64,000 nucleotides of DNA from Enterococcus sp. CSURQ0835 (GCF_902706605.1 NZ_CACSLH010000001.1:207411-271410); one strand, 5' to 3'. Numbered from the stretch's first letter, positions 1 through 8,673 are shown. Notes: generated from the letters alone by a model not told the origin. Translations and numbers: made by a program.

Positions 1-24
1 ATTAAACTGCTAGCGGCAGAAAAA

Positions 25-855
25 CTAAGCTAAAGCAGCTTTGTCTTCTTCAGCTAACACATCGTTCATTCGACCAGATTTGAAACCATCAACATCAATG
101 GTTACATAATTAAAGCCTAGTTCTTTCATGTAAGCAGAAATTTCTGCTTTTTGATTCAACAATGAAAGCAATTGATTTTCTGGCACTTCGATCCGAGCTA
201 AATCATGATGGACCCGAACTCGTACAGTCGCAAAACCAGCTTCGCGTAAATATTTTTCCCCGGCAAAGACTTGATCCACAGCGGCTTGCGACAATTTTGT
301 TCCATAAGGGAAACGAGAAGCTACGCTGCAAGATGCGACTTTATTCCAGTTCGCTACACCAGCTGTTTTCGCTAACTCGCGAATCTCGCGTTTATAAAGA
401 TTGGCTTGTTGTAATACGCTCAGCACGCCTTCTTCATCCCGGGCTTTAAGACCTGGACGAAAATCAGCGTTGTCATCCATGATCATGCCATCGACGATCA
501 CTTCAAAGCCTTCTTTTTCAGCGTAAGCCCGAATCGTTTGATACAATAATTTTTTACTGAAAAACCAGCTGTCAGGAGTGTTAGCGGCAATTTTACTGTC
601 GGCTAGTTCACTCATTTCAAGCCCTAACACTTGTGCGCCCATTTCATCAGCTAAGTCGACTGCTTTATTGAATTCATCATCGGAAAATAATTCAGAATTG
701 ACGACGACCGCTAAAACATTTTCAGAACCTAAAGTATCAAGGGACACTTTCAATAAATATGAGCTGTCGATCCCGCCGGAATACGCGATTGCGACTTTAC
801 CTAGTTCTTGGATTTTTTGGATTAGATTTTCTTCTTTTGCTTTTGCGAAACTCAC
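25..855 (-). CDS. larE: LarE, ATP-dependent sacrificial sulfur transferase
   Basis: LarE converts the two carboxylates of pyridinium-3,5-biscarboxylate mononucleotide to thiocarboxylates for the lactate racemase nickel-pincer cofactor. The N-terminus has an ATP-pyrophosphatase PP-loop (SGGIDSS). An ATG at 864 sits directly against the GGAG ribosome site with no spacing, whereas an in-frame GTG at 855 lies 9 nt downstream. From the GTG the protein is 276 aa and the cysteine of ASCSVASRFPYG becomes Cys176, the residue that L. plantarum LarE sacrifices as sulfur donor. It is the last gene of the leftward larR-larMN-larQ-larO-larE unit, about 115 nt after larO. In L. plantarum larE instead follows larD, so the placement differs. 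Family assignment is secure. Confidence 0.95.
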   Translation of the reverse strand: MSFAKAKEENLIQKIQELGKVAIAYSGGIDSSYLLKVSLDTLGSENVLAVVVNSELFSDDEFNKAVDLADEMGAQVLGLEMSELADSKIAANTPDSWFFSKKLLYQTIRAYAEKEGFEVIVDGMIMDDNADFRPGLKARDEEGVLSVLQQANLYKREIRELAKTAGVANWNKVASCSVASRFPYGTKLSQAAVDQVFAGEKYLREAGFATVRVRVHHDLARIEVPENQLLSLLNQKAEISAYMKELGFNYVTIDVDGFKSGRMNDVLAEEDKAALA

Positions 856-970
856 ATGAAACATCTCCTAAATTTTTACTGATTGACGAGTGTAAGTATA
901 TTGAAATCTACGGCTAGTGAAAACCGCCATTGATAGTCACAATTGTTACTACCATTTTTAAAGTATCAGC

Positions 971-1681
971 TTAATAGTTGATCAGCTGTTGATACAGTGT
1001 CGAATCAGCGGTGATCTCTTCAGTCGAATATTTTTTGATTGGATCGGTGAACAATAAAACCGCGTCGGCTTCGTGGGCGATACTCACGTAATCATGGGAA
1101 GATAAAATGATCGTCTTGCCTAACTGCTGGAGCTGTTTCAAGATTTGCTTAAATAATTTTTCGGTTTCTTTCGTCAAGCCATTGAACGGTTCATCCAATA
1201 AATAAACAGCCGGATTCATTGCTAAGATGCTCGCGAACGCAACTTTCTTTTTTTCACCACCAGACAATTGATACGGCACACGTTTTTTTAACGGTTCCAG
1301 TTTTAGCAGTGCCAGACAATCATTCACCCGTTGCTCGACTTCTTCCGGTGCTAATTGTAATTGACGCGGACCAAAAGCAATCTCATCATAGACGGTGGAA
1401 TTAAATAGCTGACTGTCGGTTTCTTGAAATAAAATTCCTAAGTGACTGTAAAATTTCTTTTTTTGAACGGTATTTGCTTGCCACTTGGTCAAATCTTTTC
1501 CTTCAAACCAGATCTCGCCAGTTGCCGGCGTCAAAAAACCGGCTAGTAAATTTAAAAAAGTTGATTTGCCGCTACCATTTTCTCCCATCAAGGCCAAATA
1601 TTCTCCCGACTCGATCGTCAAATCAAACGCAGGAAATACTTCCGTTTGGTAACGATACGTTAGAGCTTTGATTTGATACAT
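971..1681 (-). CDS. larO: LarO, ATPase of the ECF-type nickel transporter
   Basis: This is the ATP-hydrolysing subunit (CbiO/EcfA type) that would power nickel uptake with LarMN and LarQ, supplying Ni for the lactate racemase cofactor. The sequence shows Walker A (GENGSGKST), the LSGGE signature, Walker B (AVYLLDEP) and the switch histidine (ILSSHD). ATG 1681 is chosen because it has GGGAGG at 7 nt; the longer reading to 1711 lacks a good site and overlaps larQ. Length is then 236 aa. It starts 1 nt from the larQ stop, so coupling is likely. General cobalt/nickel CbiO proteins look alike; the lar context gives the specific name. Confidence 0.9.
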   Translation of the reverse strand: MYQIKALTYRYQTEVFPAFDLTIESGEYLALMGENGSGKSTFLNLLAGFLTPATGEIWFEGKDLTKWQANTVQKKKFYSHLGILFQETDSQLFNSTVYDEIAFGPRQLQLAPEEVEQRVNDCLALLKLEPLKKRVPYQLSGGEKKKVAFASILAMNPAVYLLDEPFNGLTKETEKLFKQILKQLQQLGKTIILSSHDYVSIAHEADAVLLFTDPIKKYSTEEITADSTLYQQLINY

Positions 1682-1682
1682 C

Positions 1683-2468
1683 TTAAATCCTCCCGATCCA
1701 AAGTAATCCAATAAACAACATACTGTGTGCTAGGACGAACAACTGATCTTTTTTGCGCAACGGTTGACGCACACCATAATATTCACCAGTAAAACAGCGC
1801 GCCGTCATCGCCCGATCCAATTGTTTTCCATACGCGATCGCTTTTAAATAAATCAGGCCGATCAAATTGCTGCCAACTGCCAATTTGATTTTCCCGCCTA
1901 CAGCTCGGGCTTCCACCGCTTGTAACATCTCAAGGAGCAAATGACCAAATAAATAAATATATTTGATCGTGATATCCAGCTGCAGCAAAATGACGTTAGG
2001 CAAATGTAGCCGTTTCAACGTCACCAATAATTCATAGACACTGGTGGTCTCCGTGTAATTAGCGAGGGTGATACTCAGTAACGGCAAACGCAATAAAAAT
2101 AAATGACTACCTTGATTGAACAATAAAGTCGGTAAATAAATCATTAGCGGCATCACAAGCAAGAGGCCAGCTTTTTTGCAGACTAGGCGCAAACTGACGG
2201 GATCAAGGAGCAGTAGCAAGCCACCTAAATATAATCCGATCAACCATAAGACGATGACTTGTCGCGTCAAGCTGATGAGGATGATCAAAAAGAAAACAGT
2301 CAATAATCGGACGGTCGGATGGATCGTCCGCAGCGGATTTCCAGCTGTCTCTTCCTTTTTTTGAAATTTACGCAATAGAAAAAGTAAGCCTTTCTGATTT
2401 TTGATCAGAAAAGCCTCTTTTTTATTCGGAGTGAATTCAACTTGCGTTTCTTTCAGCCAATCAGGCAT
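1683..2468 (-). CDS. larQ: LarQ, membrane subunit of the ECF-type nickel transporter
   Basis: A CbiQ/EcfT-type transmembrane coupling protein of 261 aa that links the substrate-binding LarMN to the ATPase LarO. Several hydrophobic helices are evident from about residue 50, and the cytoplasmic coupling region holds the family's Ala-Arg-Gly-like motifs (EARAVGG near residue 185 and MTARCF near residue 220). The first ~45 residues are polar and longer than in many CbiQ proteins. The start ATG overlaps the larMN stop by one base and has AAGGA upstream. The position between larMN and larO makes the assignment firm, although CbiQ proteins diverge strongly. Confidence 0.87.
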   Translation of the reverse strand: MPDWLKETQVEFTPNKKEAFLIKNQKGLLFLLRKFQKKEETAGNPLRTIHPTVRLLTVFFLIILISLTRQVIVLWLIGLYLGGLLLLLDPVSLRLVCKKAGLLLVMPLMIYLPTLLFNQGSHLFLLRLPLLSITLANYTETTSVYELLVTLKRLHLPNVILLQLDITIKYIYLFGHLLLEMLQAVEARAVGGKIKLAVGSNLIGLIYLKAIAYGKQLDRAMTARCFTGEYYGVRQPLRKKDQLFVLAHSMLFIGLLWIGRI

Positions 2469-3451
2469 TAATTTTTCCTTCTTTCAAAGAGCAAGCGGTA
2501 CACTAAAAGAAATAGAACAACCGCCGTGGCCGCACTCAATACATAACCCAGAGTCACGGGCAGACCGGGGATCGAGTAATCACTGAACAACGAATGAAAC
2601 GAAAAACCATGGACCATCCCTTTTGGTTGAACAGCAGGTAAGTGATAAGCTTTCAACGTTTGCGTCAATTCCGAAAGATCCCACTCTCCCCAAGCGGTCC
2701 CTTGTGCTAACAGCCCCAGCGGTGACAACACGACGAGCACTAATAATAATTCTTTTAAGCGGTGTAATTTCGTTTGAGTCTGTTTTTCTTCAGTGTATAA
2801 CGAATTACTTGAAACATTTTTGACCAACTGGTAGACCCCTACGGTAAAGAGGCCTTCCACAACACCAATGACTAACAGATGGACACTCATCATCGCTGGG
2901 ATCGTGATCGCTAGCCCATACGGATTATACAGCGGTGTCCCATTGGCTTCATGAAACAGCAGTGGCTGGATGCCTAATAAGACTGACGTCGAAAACGCCG
3001 CGACATTTACCCCCACATAACCGCCTAAAAAAGCACCGACTTTAGACCATTTCGATTGCGCGAACAAACGATAGATCCCATAACCGACAAACGGCATCAC
3101 AAAAGCCATCGAAAACGCGTTGGCACCAAAGGCCAAAATCCCACCATCACCAAATAAAAAAGCTTGCAGTAGCAACGCGACCGTCACCGACAGGCACGCC
3201 GCCCACGGCCCCATCAAGATTGCTAATAGTACCGCGCCAACTGCATGAGCGGTGGTTCCGCCAGGCACCGGTAAGTTGAACATCATGATCAAAAAAGATA
3301 ATGAAGAGGAGATACCCAGCATGGGGATCGTCTCTTTTTTTAATTTGATTTGCGTTTCGACTTTGCGAACTGATTTATACCAAACAGGGACCATCACCCC
3401 GGCCATCACGGCACACGTTTGGGGACTTAAATAATTTTCTGGAATATGCAT
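2468..3451 (-). CDS. larMN: LarMN, fused CbiM/CbiN-like nickel-binding membrane component
   Basis: The N-terminus MHIPEN is the CbiM/NikM hallmark, in which the exposed amino group and His2 ligate the metal. The first ~220 residues are CbiM-like, with many membrane helices and conserved glycines (GGTTAHAVGA near residue 65). The C-terminal ~90 residues form an extracytoplasmic segment plus one final helix, matching a fused CbiN/NikN part; total 327 aa. The start has AGGAG at a normal distance and lies 9 nt after larR, so transporter and regulator share a transcript. It should import Ni2+ for the LarC step. Confidence 0.9.
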   Translation of the reverse strand: MHIPENYLSPQTCAVMAGVMVPVWYKSVRKVETQIKLKKETIPMLGISSSLSFLIMMFNLPVPGGTTAHAVGAVLLAILMGPWAACLSVTVALLLQAFLFGDGGILAFGANAFSMAFVMPFVGYGIYRLFAQSKWSKVGAFLGGYVGVNVAAFSTSVLLGIQPLLFHEANGTPLYNPYGLAITIPAMMSVHLLVIGVVEGLFTVGVYQLVKNVSSNSLYTEEKQTQTKLHRLKELLLVLVVLSPLGLLAQGTAWGEWDLSELTQTLKAYHLPAVQPKGMVHGFSFHSLFSDYSIPGLPVTLGYVLSAATAVVLFLLVYRLLFERRKN

Positions 3452-3460
3452 AATACGCTC

Positions 3461-4117
3461 CTATCTTGCAGTGTAATCGGCCAAGTATTCTTGGTCGTAG
3501 ATGATGATTTTTTGTTTTTCGATCCCAATGACTTGTTCTTGTTTCAAGTCATGGATGATCCGGTTGACACTATTACGGGTAGAGATTCCGCAAAAGCCAG
3601 CGATGTCTTCATTAGTTACTTGGAAATCAATCAAAAGACCGTCTTTAGTTTTGACACCAAACAGCTGGATCAATTTATAAATGAACGCACAAACGGCACC
3701 TTTTTTGCCATTCATCGTCATGTTTTGCAACGCCTCGATATTTTCCGATAATTTTTGACGGTAGTAATCGCGGACATAATCTTGCAAAACATTATCTTTT
3801 TTGACATATTCCCAAAAAACCATGCGCGGCACGCGATAAAAACTTGCTTCTTCCGATTCGATGCGGACATTGAAAGGTGAAGACGTATAATTTGAAACTT
3901 CATCGCGTAGTAATGAAATAATATCTGGTGACACAATATAAGCTAAATTAAATTCACGACCGTCCTTCAAAATAATACTCGTCTTCACAACGCCTTCTTT
4001 CAGCACATACGTGTAGGCTTCTTCCAACCCATGATAGGTCAAATATGTATGGCGTTTTTTCTTGATGATCGGCGTCTGTCGTTCTTCTAAAACTGAAACA
4101 AGATAATCTGACTCCAT
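3461..4117 (-). CDS. larR: LarR, Crp/Fnr-family regulator of the lar genes
   Basis: A 218-aa protein with an N-terminal cyclic-nucleotide-binding-like jelly roll (about 20-120), a dimerisation helix (about 120-150) and a C-terminal winged helix (VTNEDIAGFCGIS followed by a recognition helix near 180). The start at 4117 has GGAG 11 nt upstream; an open extension to 4291 runs back through a repeated non-coding segment and is not credible. In L. plantarum LarR is a positive regulator of lar genes that responds to L-lactate with antagonism by D-lactate. It heads the transporter operon and diverges from larA, so it probably controls both from the shared 390-bp region. Confidence 0.88.
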   Translation of the reverse strand: MESDYLVSVLEERQTPIIKKKRHTYLTYHGLEEAYTYVLKEGVVKTSIILKDGREFNLAYIVSPDIISLLRDEVSNYTSSPFNVRIESEEASFYRVPRMVFWEYVKKDNVLQDYVRDYYRQKLSENIEALQNMTMNGKKGAVCAFIYKLIQLFGVKTKDGLLIDFQVTNEDIAGFCGISTRNSVNRIIHDLKQEQVIGIEKQKIIIYDQEYLADYTAR

Positions 4118-4129
4118 TTTTACTTCCAC

Positions 4130-4183
4130 TCCTTTTTCACACTCAATGTAACAATTTTTTTGATAAAAAATTCTACCGCTGTT
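4130..4183. repeat. Direct repeat copy 1 in larR-larA intergenic region
   Basis: A 54-bp segment beginning tcctttttcacactcaatgt and ending at ctaccgctgtt is repeated almost exactly at 4291-4343. The copies differ only in the centre (TTTTTTTGAT against TTTTTTGGT), one substitution plus one indel. This copy contains the ribosome site of larR and a TGTAACAA element. It is either a tandem duplication of about 161 bp that has decayed or a duplicated regulatory site. Confidence 0.9.
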
Positions 4184-4290
4184 CAAGCCGTATACCATTC
4201 GGCTGCTACACTTTGTTACGCATACAGAAGCCACTAATAAAACCAAAGTGGCACTAGCATAACTTGCTAAAGCAGGCAGACGAACTGGCA

Positions 4291-4343
4291 TCCTTTTTCA
4301 CACTCAATGTAACAATTTTTTGGTAAAAAATTCTACCGCTGTT
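4291..4343. repeat. Direct repeat copy 2 in larR-larA intergenic region
   Basis: Second copy of the 54-bp repeat, 161 bp from the first. The ~107 bp between the copies contains a small hairpin (GCCACT ... AGTGGC) and TTTGTTACG, another instance of the TTGTTA element that recurs in this region. It carries no gene. Confidence 0.9.
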
Positions 4344-4401
4344 TAGGTTGCTACCCTTTACTCACTATTTTTGGAAAATATCCGTTTCCTATTATCTACG
4401 T

Positions 4402-4498
4402 TTGACAAAAACGCTTGTTATCAATTGTTACTACCAATCGTGTGAACGTAGATTTCTCAATTCATTATACTGGTTTTCGTCAAGATTTTAACAAGGAG
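4402..4498 (+). promoter_or_regulatory. larA promoter region
   Basis: A TATACT -10 sits at 4466-4471, about 25 nt before the AAGGAG ribosome site (4493-4498), but no good -35 lies 17 bp upstream, as expected of an activator-dependent promoter. TTGACA at 4402-4407 has no matching -10. TTGTTA occurs twice, 11 bp apart, at 4414-4419 and 4425-4430, and also (as TGTAACAA) inside both 54-bp repeats. These are candidate LarR sites by inference only. Confidence 0.5.
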
Positions 4499-4507
4499 AT
4501 GACTGTT

Positions 4508-5782
4508 GTGGTAGAAATTAAACTGCCCTATGACAAACAAATGATAACAGCCGAAATTCCGGATAAGAATTTCGCTGGGCTTTTAGAATCGAAAGCCGAA
4601 AGTTTTTCCAATCCGCTTTCTGAACAAGAAACGGTGGAAAAATCAATGGATAATCCCATTGGTAGCCAATCGCTAGAAGAATTAGCGAAAGGTAAAAAAG
4701 ATATCGTGTTGATCAGTTCCGATCACACGCGTCCAGTCCCTTCTCATATCATCACACCGATCATTTTACGACGGATTCGGTCGGTCGCACCAGATGCGCG
4801 CATTCGAATTTTAGTGGCGACTGGTTTTCATCGCCCTTCTAGCCGCGAGGAATTGATCAATAAATATGGTCAAGAAATCGTCGACAACGAAGAGATCGTG
4901 ATGCACGTTTCTACTGATGATGCTGCGATGGTCAAAATCGGTCAATTGCCTTCTGGTGGTAATTGTATCATCAACCGAATCGCTGCTGAAGCAGATCTAC
5001 TATTAGCAGAAGGCTTTATTGAATCGCATTTCTTCGCTGGTTTTTCTGGCGGTCGTAAATCTGTTCTGCCTGGGGTCGCATCTTACAAAACGATCATGGC
5101 CAACCACTCCGGTGAATTTATCGATTCGAACAAATCACGGACTGGTAACCTTGAACACAATCCGATCCATGAAGATATGTTGTATGCGGCTCGCACTGCT
5201 AATTTAGCTTTCATCGTCAATGTAGTCTTAGACGGCGATAAAAAAATCATTGGTTCCTTTGCAGGAGACATGGTCGACGCTCATAAAGTCGGCTGTGATT
5301 TTGTCAAAGATTTGGCCAGTGTCAAAAAGATCCCAAGTGATATCGCAGTTTCTACGAATGGTGGTTTCCCATTAGATCAAAATATTTACCAAGCCGTTAA
5401 AGGGATGACCGCAGCCGAAGCAACCAATAAAGAAGGCGGCGTCATCATTATGGTCGCCGGCAGTCAAGATGGTCACGGCGGTGAAGGGTTTTATCATAAT
5501 ATCGCAGACGTTGCTGATCCAAAAGAATTTTTAGAAAAGGCGATCAACACACCACGGTTAGAAACTGTACCTGATCAATGGACCTCACAAATCTTAGCCC
5601 GGATCTTAGTTCATCATCACGTGATCTTTGTGTCAGACTTAGTCGATCCAAAACTGATCACTGATATGCACATGGAACTTGCGAAAACATTTGATGAAGC
5701 ACTTGCACGAGCGTTAGAAATTGAAGGCCAAGACGCAAAAGTTACCGTGATCCGTGATGGGTTATCTGTAATCGTTGAATAA
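4508..5782 (+). CDS. larA: LarA, nickel-pincer lactate racemase
   Basis: LarA interconverts D- and L-lactate using a nickel pincer nucleotide covalently tethered to a lysine. Starting from GTG 4508, which is 9 nt after GGAG, gives 424 aa and puts every known active-site residue on its published number: Arg75 (SDHTRP), His108 (GFHRP), His174 (ESHFF), Lys184 (GGRKS, the cofactor-linked lysine) and His200 (ANHSG). An ATG at 4499 lies one base after the ribosome site and is probably not used. Expression likely depends on LarR. The protein needs LarB, LarC and LarE, all encoded here, to mature. Confidence 0.97.
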   Translation: MVEIKLPYDKQMITAEIPDKNFAGLLESKAESFSNPLSEQETVEKSMDNPIGSQSLEELAKGKKDIVLISSDHTRPVPSHIITPIILRRIRSVAPDARIRILVATGFHRPSSREELINKYGQEIVDNEEIVMHVSTDDAAMVKIGQLPSGGNCIINRIAAEADLLLAEGFIESHFFAGFSGGRKSVLPGVASYKTIMANHSGEFIDSNKSRTGNLEHNPIHEDMLYAARTANLAFIVNVVLDGDKKIIGSFAGDMVDAHKVGCDFVKDLASVKKIPSDIAVSTNGGFPLDQNIYQAVKGMTAAEATNKEGGVIIMVAGSQDGHGGEGFYHNIADVADPKEFLEKAINTPRLETVPDQWTSQILARILVHHHVIFVSDLVDPKLITDMHMELAKTFDEALARALEIEGQDAKVTVIRDGLSVIVE

Positions 5783-5880
5783 TTTTTAGCATCAGGATCG
5801 TTAGCAGCTCAGGAGCAGGACATCAGCTAAGTCCTACTGCTGGGTTGTCTGTTTGAAAGGCAAAGCAAGGAGTTTTTAAA

Positions 5881-6615
5881 ATGGAAACAATTGAAATTTT
5901 ACAAGCCGTCAAAGCCGGTAAACTATCAGTCGCACAAGCGGAAGAAAAATTAGTCGGTTTCAATGAGTTAGGTTTTGCAAAAATCGATACGGATCGCAAC
6001 GTGCGAAATGGTTATCCTGAAGTCATCTACGGCGAGGGCAAAACGAGCGAACAAATCGTAGGCATCATCCAAGTCTTGTTGACAGAGCAAAAACCGATTT
6101 TAGCTACTCGGATCGCCCCTGAAAAAGCGAGCGCGTTGCAAACTAGTTTTCCGGCCGGTCAGTATTATGCGTCGGCGCGTTGCTTTGTCTTGAACCAAAC
6201 AGACGTAACGACGGATCATTACATCGCGATCGTCACTGCCGGAACATCTGACATCCCAGTAGCTGAAGAAGCCGCCGTTACCGCGGAAACTTTTGGCAAT
6301 TCAGTTAAACGCATTTATGACGTGGGCGTTGCCGGTATCCATCGGCTATTTGCTCGGCTGGAAGAAATCCAAAATGCGGCTGTCGTCATTGTCATCGCCG
6401 GGATGGAAGGTGCGCTCGTCTCTGTGATCGGCGGATTGGTCAGTGTTCCTGTGATCGCAGTGCCTACTAGCATTGGCTACGGAAGTAATTTAAATGGTGT
6501 CACCGCATTATTGGGCATGCTGAACAGTTGTGCATCCGGGGTGAGCGTCGTCAATATCGACAACGGTTTCGGTGCCGCCTACAACGCCAGCATGATCAAT
6601 CAAATGAAGGAGTAA
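5881..6615 (+). CDS. larB: LarB, NaAD carboxylase/hydrolase
   Basis: LarB carboxylates the pyridinium ring of nicotinic acid adenine dinucleotide and hydrolyses it, giving pyridinium-3,5-biscarboxylate mononucleotide, the first step of pincer-cofactor synthesis. The 244-aa protein has a ~110-aa N-terminal domain and a C-terminal PurE-like (AIR carboxylase) fold rich in glycine motifs ([28 protein letters not shown]). Cys217 in MLNSCASG corresponds to the catalytic cysteine known in LarB. AAGGAG lies 9 nt before the ATG. The 98-nt gap from larA contains an imperfect hairpin (AGGAC ... GTCCT, about 5817-5835), which may tune processing or downstream expression. Confidence 0.95.
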   Translation: METIEILQAVKAGKLSVAQAEEKLVGFNELGFAKIDTDRNVRNGYPEVIYGEGKTSEQIVGIIQVLLTEQKPILATRIAPEKASALQTSFPAGQYYASARCFVLNQTDVTTDHYIAIVTAGTSDIPVAEEAAVTAETFGNSVKRIYDVGVAGIHRLFARLEEIQNAAVVIVIAGMEGALVSVIGGLVSVPVIAVPTSIGYGSNLNGVTALLGMLNSCASGVSVVNIDNGFGAAYNASMINQMKE

Positions 6616-6619
6616 GCAG

Positions 6620-7921
6620 ATGAAAAATTTATATTTAGAACCTTTTTCCGGTTTGAGTGGTGATATGTTGAACGGATTGTTGCTTGATTTAGGCGGCGAT
6701 CTCGCTTTAATGGAACAAGAATTGAACAAGCTATCCGTCAAAGGCTTTCATTTACACGCCAAACGCATCGAAAAAAGCAGTATTTATGGCACGGACTTTG
6801 ATGTGCATTTGACAGCAGGATCAGCAGAAAAAGATCACGGGATCAAAGGTGATTTTGCTGACAGCCACGCTGAGCATCCCTCGGAAATGACGCACGAACA
6901 CCATCACCACCACGCAGAACAGCTCCATGATCATTCGCACAGTCATGGTCATGCTCGAAATCTGCAAGATATTTTACAATTGATCGAACAAAGTGACTTA
7001 TCGCAAACGGTCAAACAACACAGTACGAATGTTTTTACCGACATCGCAAAAGCAGAAGCCGCGGTCCATCAAATGCCGCTTGATCAAATCCATTTTCACG
7101 AAGTCGGCGCCTTAGATTCGATCGTCGATGTCATCGGCTTTTTCATCTTGTGGGAACAATTGGACCTCCAACACGTTTACGCTACCCCAGTTACAGAAGG
7201 CAGCGGCACGATCACGGTCGCTCATGGTGTCATGCCGGTTCCAGTCCCCGCTGTGATGCAGTTGCGAAAAAATAGTCAGATTCCGATCCAGCAAGATTTT
7301 GAGATCAAAACGGAACTCGTGACTCCCACTGGACTTGCGATCTTTAAAGAATTAGCACCGCGTTTTACGAAACCCCTCGGCACGATCGAAAAAGTCGGCT
7401 ACGGTTTTGGCAAACGTGAAACAGGAAAATTCAACGCACTCCGCGGTTCATTGTTGAGTGCGACACATAGCAACCAAATCGTCCAAGCTACTGGTGATCA
7501 AGTTTTGCAGATCGAAACGAACATCGATGACCAAACACCGGAACAGTTAGGCTACGTCATGGATGTGCTACTTGATCAAGGCGCTTTAGATGTTTTTTAT
7601 ACATCGATCCAGATGAAAAAAAATCGGAGCGGTATTTTATTGACCGTGCTGACTACCCCAGATCAAAAAGAATTTTTTACGAAGCTCTTATTCAAACATA
7701 CTTCAACGATCGGGATGCGCTTTGCAACGTTAGATCGCACGATCATGAAACGCAGCTTTGAAGTGGTCAAGACGACATATGGCGCGGTCCACATCAAAGT
7801 CAACACCTATCAAGGCATCACCAAAAAAACAATTGAATACCAAGATTGTGAGCAGATTGCAAAAGAACACGACTTAGCGATCGCTGACGTCTATCGGCTC
7901 GTTGAAGCCGCAATCAAATAA
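6620..7921 (+). CDS. larC: LarC, CTP-dependent nickel insertase (single uninterrupted ORF)
   Basis: LarC inserts nickel into the bis-thiocarboxylated nucleotide to form the finished pincer, consuming CTP. The reading frame is one continuous 433-aa ORF. In L. plantarum the same protein is split into larC1 and larC2 and made by programmed frameshifting, so that control is absent here. Residues about 85-115 are a histidine-rich loop (EHHHHHAEQLHDHSHSHGH) suited to nickel storage or delivery. The N-terminal domain carries GLSGDMLNG and FHEVGALDSIVD motifs. It starts 4 nt after larB with GGAG upstream, so it is co-translated with larB. Confidence 0.95.
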   Translation: MKNLYLEPFSGLSGDMLNGLLLDLGGDLALMEQELNKLSVKGFHLHAKRIEKSSIYGTDFDVHLTAGSAEKDHGIKGDFADSHAEHPSEMTHEHHHHHAEQLHDHSHSHGHARNLQDILQLIEQSDLSQTVKQHSTNVFTDIAKAEAAVHQMPLDQIHFHEVGALDSIVDVIGFFILWEQLDLQHVYATPVTEGSGTITVAHGVMPVPVPAVMQLRKNSQIPIQQDFEIKTELVTPTGLAIFKELAPRFTKPLGTIEKVGYGFGKRETGKFNALRGSLLSATHSNQIVQATGDQVLQIETNIDDQTPEQLGYVMDVLLDQGALDVFYTSIQMKKNRSGILLTVLTTPDQKEFFTKLLFKHTSTIGMRFATLDRTIMKRSFEVVKTTYGAVHIKVNTYQGITKKTIEYQDCEQIAKEHDLAIADVYRLVEAAIK

Positions 7922-7948
7922 TTTATCGATAAGGGAGAGTTTTTAGTT

Positions 7949-8659
7949 ATGTTGCATCATGTTTTAGCAGAATTTATGGGGACCGCATTAATGATTATCT
8001 TCGGGGTCGGCGTCCATTGTGACGATGTCTTGAAAAAAACTAAATACGCTGGATCAGGTCATTTATTTGCCATCACAACTTGGGCTTTTGGGATCTCTGT
8101 AGTGCTGTTCATCTTCGGCGGCGTCTGCATCAATCCCGCAATGGCGTTAGCGCAAGCGATCTTAGGAATGATTCCTTGGAGTTATTTTATTCCTTACGTT
8201 GTGGCTGAAATGCTAGGCGGCTTAGTCGGTGCCATCATCGTCTATATTATGTATGCCGATCACTTTAAAATTTCAGAAGGTACCGTTGATCCAATTGCGA
8301 TCCGCAATATTTTCTCAACGAATCCAAACCAACGGGACTTACCACGAAATTATTTTGTCGAAACCTTTGCGACGTTCGTCTTTTTAACTTCCATTTTAGC
8401 CATCGCGCACTCTTATGAATCTCAATTACCGATCGCAGTCGGACTTTTAGTTTGGGCCATCGGGATGGGGATGGGTGGTACCACTGGTTTTGCCATGAAC
8501 CAAGCGCGTGATTTAGGTCCGCGGATGGCTTATCAAATTTTACCCATCAACAACAAAGCGAACAATGACTGGCAATATGGGTTGATCGTTCCTGGGACTG
8601 CGCCATTTGTCGGTGCTTTATTCGCCGCTGCCTTTGTGCATTTCTTCTTACATTTCTAA
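7949..8659 (+). CDS. larD: LarD, lactic acid channel of the MIP/aquaglyceroporin family
   Basis: A 236-aa membrane channel with six helices and two half-helices; in L. plantarum LarD (GlpF1) passes lactic acid across the membrane so that LarA can act on external lactate. The first pore motif is a standard NPA (INPAMALAQ, about residue 55). The second is NQA (MNQARDLGP, about residue 185) rather than NPA, while the following Arg-Asp typical of glycerol-type channels is kept. GGGAG precedes the ATG and the gene ends the larABCD operon just before a strong terminator. The context makes lactic acid a better guess than glycerol. Confidence 0.88.
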   Translation: MLHHVLAEFMGTALMIIFGVGVHCDDVLKKTKYAGSGHLFAITTWAFGISVVLFIFGGVCINPAMALAQAILGMIPWSYFIPYVVAEMLGGLVGAIIVYIMYADHFKISEGTVDPIAIRNIFSTNPNQRDLPRNYFVETFATFVFLTSILAIAHSYESQLPIAVGLLVWAIGMGMGGTTGFAMNQARDLGPRMAYQILPINNKANNDWQYGLIVPGTAPFVGALFAAAFVHFFLHF

Positions 8660-8673
8660 GCAAACAACTAAAA

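Noticed and set aside
4118..4291. N-terminal extension of LarR upstream of 4117
   Set aside because: It runs through the 54-bp repeat and a hairpin and lacks a ribosome site; the 218-aa protein is full length for its family.
4402..4430. TTGACA/TTGTTA as the main larA promoter
   Set aside because: TTGTTA is a poor -10, and TATACT at 4466 is better placed for the ribosome site.
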